Positions 63,087 to 64,000 of a stretch of 64,000 bases of DNA are shown in pieces. The position numbers were made by a program, and so were the translations under genes. The notes beneath the pieces are model-generated. The model was not told the DNA's origin, searched no databases, and saw only the letters and a program-made list of their open reading frames with translations. Where the stretch lies: the NCBI GenBank assembly GCA_016713565.1, contig JADJOX010000007.1, positions 920,501-984,500 on the forward strand, written 5' to 3'. Origin of the DNA: Ignavibacteriota bacterium. Its GTDB lineage: Bacteria; Bacteroidota; Ignavibacteria; Ignavibacteriales; Melioribacteraceae. The stretch's first letter is position 1. Every line of letters begins with the position of its first letter.

Positions 63087-64000
63087 TTAGGATTGGGAAA
63101 AATACTCGGTTATATAAGTTTTAAACACAATTACATCATTATGAAATATATCCACATGATTATTTTTACAGTAATCATTGGTCAATTCCAAAGCCTCTTT
63201 TTCATTAAACGCATTGGAAATTTTACCCGCAATTCCATAGAAATCTTCCATGTCGTAATCAAAAATAGTTTCAATAATATTTGACATATTTCTTGAAGAA
63301 ATCAGTTCGTTGAACGTAGAGTAAATAACTTTTACCTCATCTTCAGTATTATCCATTTCTTCTCTGTAATTAATATTTCCGATTAAATCGGATTGTTCAA
63401 TTTTATTTATAATTTCCAAATTCTTTTCGTCATTTTCCGAATTTTCTAAATAATTCAAGTCGGAAAAAACTTCGGTAATTTCATCATTATCACTTAGTTT
63501 TAATTTTTTTTCATCCAATAAATTTTCCAGTTTTTGCTTTTCGTCGTTGTCCAGTTCATTTATACTTATATTTGTATTATACTCTTGAAACTCCTCTTCA
63601 TTCTGACTATCATTTATAATTTCATCAATTGAGTTGTTTAAATCAAAATTTTCTTCGGCAATTTCATTTTCAATTTCGTCAATAACTTTTTCATTTATAT
63701 CATTTTCAATTACAGGCTGCTGTTCCGAATTAAGCAATTCTACTTCTTCATCATTATATTCTACTAAATCAATATGTCTATCATTAATAATTCCGATATA
63801 TTCTTCTTCAGATGGGATATCAACAATAATTTCTTCGCTTATATTTGATACATCAATTTGAAGATTTATTGCATTTACATTTTCAGTTAAGCTGATATTA
63901 TCTTGAATTTTAAAATTTTCAAATGGTAAGTTTTTTTTAATCAAAGAATCGTAAATATTATTCACATCGATTAAATTCTTTATAAGTTTTTTTACATCCG
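63087..64000 (-). CDS. Acidic hypothetical protein (N-terminus beyond window edge)
   Basis: The frame is open to base 64000, so the protein starts outside the window; an internal GTG at 63965 gives 292 residues. Very Glu/Asp/Asn-rich central part (for example DEIENEIAEENFDLNNSIDE) and a more ordered C-terminal about 90 residues (IYSTFNELISSRNMSNIIET, EKEALELTNDYCKNNHVDIF). No family recognised. It ends seven bases before obg and may be co-transcribed with it. Confidence 0.7.
   Translation of the reverse strand, partial: DVKKLIKNLIDVNNIYDSLIKKNLPFENFKIQDNISLTENVNAINLQIDVSNISEEIIVDIPSEEEYIGIINDRHIDLVEYNDEEVELLNSEQQPVIENDINEKVIDEIENEIAEENFDLNNSIDEIINDSQNEEEFQEYNTNISINELDNDEKQKLENLLDEKKLKLSDNDEITEVFSDLNYLENSENDEKNLEIINKIEQSDLIGNINYREEMDNTEDEVKVIYSTFNELISSRNMSNIIETIFDYDMEDFYGIAGKISNAFNEKEALELTNDYCKNNHVDIFHNDVIVFKTYITEYFSQS

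Overview
The window is AT-rich (roughly one third G+C by eye). It looks like a chromosomal segment of a flagellated member of the Bacteroidota/Chlorobi lineage, most like Ignavibacteria (Ignavibacterium/Melioribacter type). That placement is an inference. It rests on the combination of a complete flagellar/chemotaxis locus, a bacterial geranylgeranylglyceryl-phosphate-synthase-like gene, a mitochondrial-type aconitase and a short Obg, together with frequent recognisable Shine-Dalgarno sequences. I see no transposase, phage gene or CRISPR array.

Layout. (1) 1-19423, minus strand: the hook-basal-body and export genes in two apparent operons. The first reads flgB-flgC-(80 aa)-fliE-fliF-fliG-fliH-fliI-fliJ-motE-like-fliK-flgD-TIGR02530-like-flgE. 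The second reads fliL-fliM-fliN-fliO-fliP-fliQ-fliR-flhB-flhA, with flhA cut by the window edge. Most genes overlap by 1-26 bases or abut. (2) 19539-26692, minus: a chemotaxis operon of HEAT-repeat protein, cheR, CheY-like, cheY, cheZ-like, cheA, cheB and a small CxCG protein. (3) 26944-29025, minus: a soluble histidine kinase and a sigma-54 activator, the FleS/FleR or FlgS/FlgR type of pair. (4) 29223-32563, minus: flagellin, fliS, fliD, a chaperone-like gene and flgM. (5) 32753-42912, minus: a TPR glycosyltransferase and a 2890-residue multidomain enzyme (radical SAM, six glycosyltransferase-like domains, methyltransferase, NodB-like deacetylase). These are plausible flagellin or surface-glycan modification enzymes. 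(6) 42985-44841, minus: a 618-residue membrane/coiled-coil protein of unknown role. (7) 45123-64000: housekeeping and accessory genes on both strands. They include a three-PLAT-domain sphingomyelinase-D-like phospholipase, tex, a GGGP synthase, aconitase, a frameshifted CYTH gene, a STAS protein, a ParA-like ATPase, an M14 peptidase, rpsU, a LOG-family protein, dacB, secG, tRNA-Met, a FecCD permease, obg and a partial acidic protein.

Regulation that can be read from the sequence. Two near-identical sigma-54-like elements (TGGCAT...TTGA) sit 27-28 bases before flgB and fliL. A good sigma-28 element precedes flagellin, and weaker ones precede the chemotaxis operon and the 618-residue gene. With flgM and the sigma-54 activator in the same window, this suggests a cascade in which the kinase and activator switch on hook-basal-body genes through sigma-54, and sigma-28, held by FlgM, then switches on filament and chemotaxis genes. 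The flagellin leader also carries a hairpin presenting a CAAGGATG core and a second GGA in its ribosome binding site, the layout of a CsrA-repressed flagellin mRNA.

No gene-free stretch exceeds 300 bases. The longest gaps (26693-26943, 44842-45122, 47022-47270) hold the putative promoters noted, apart from 47022-47270, where I see nothing definite.
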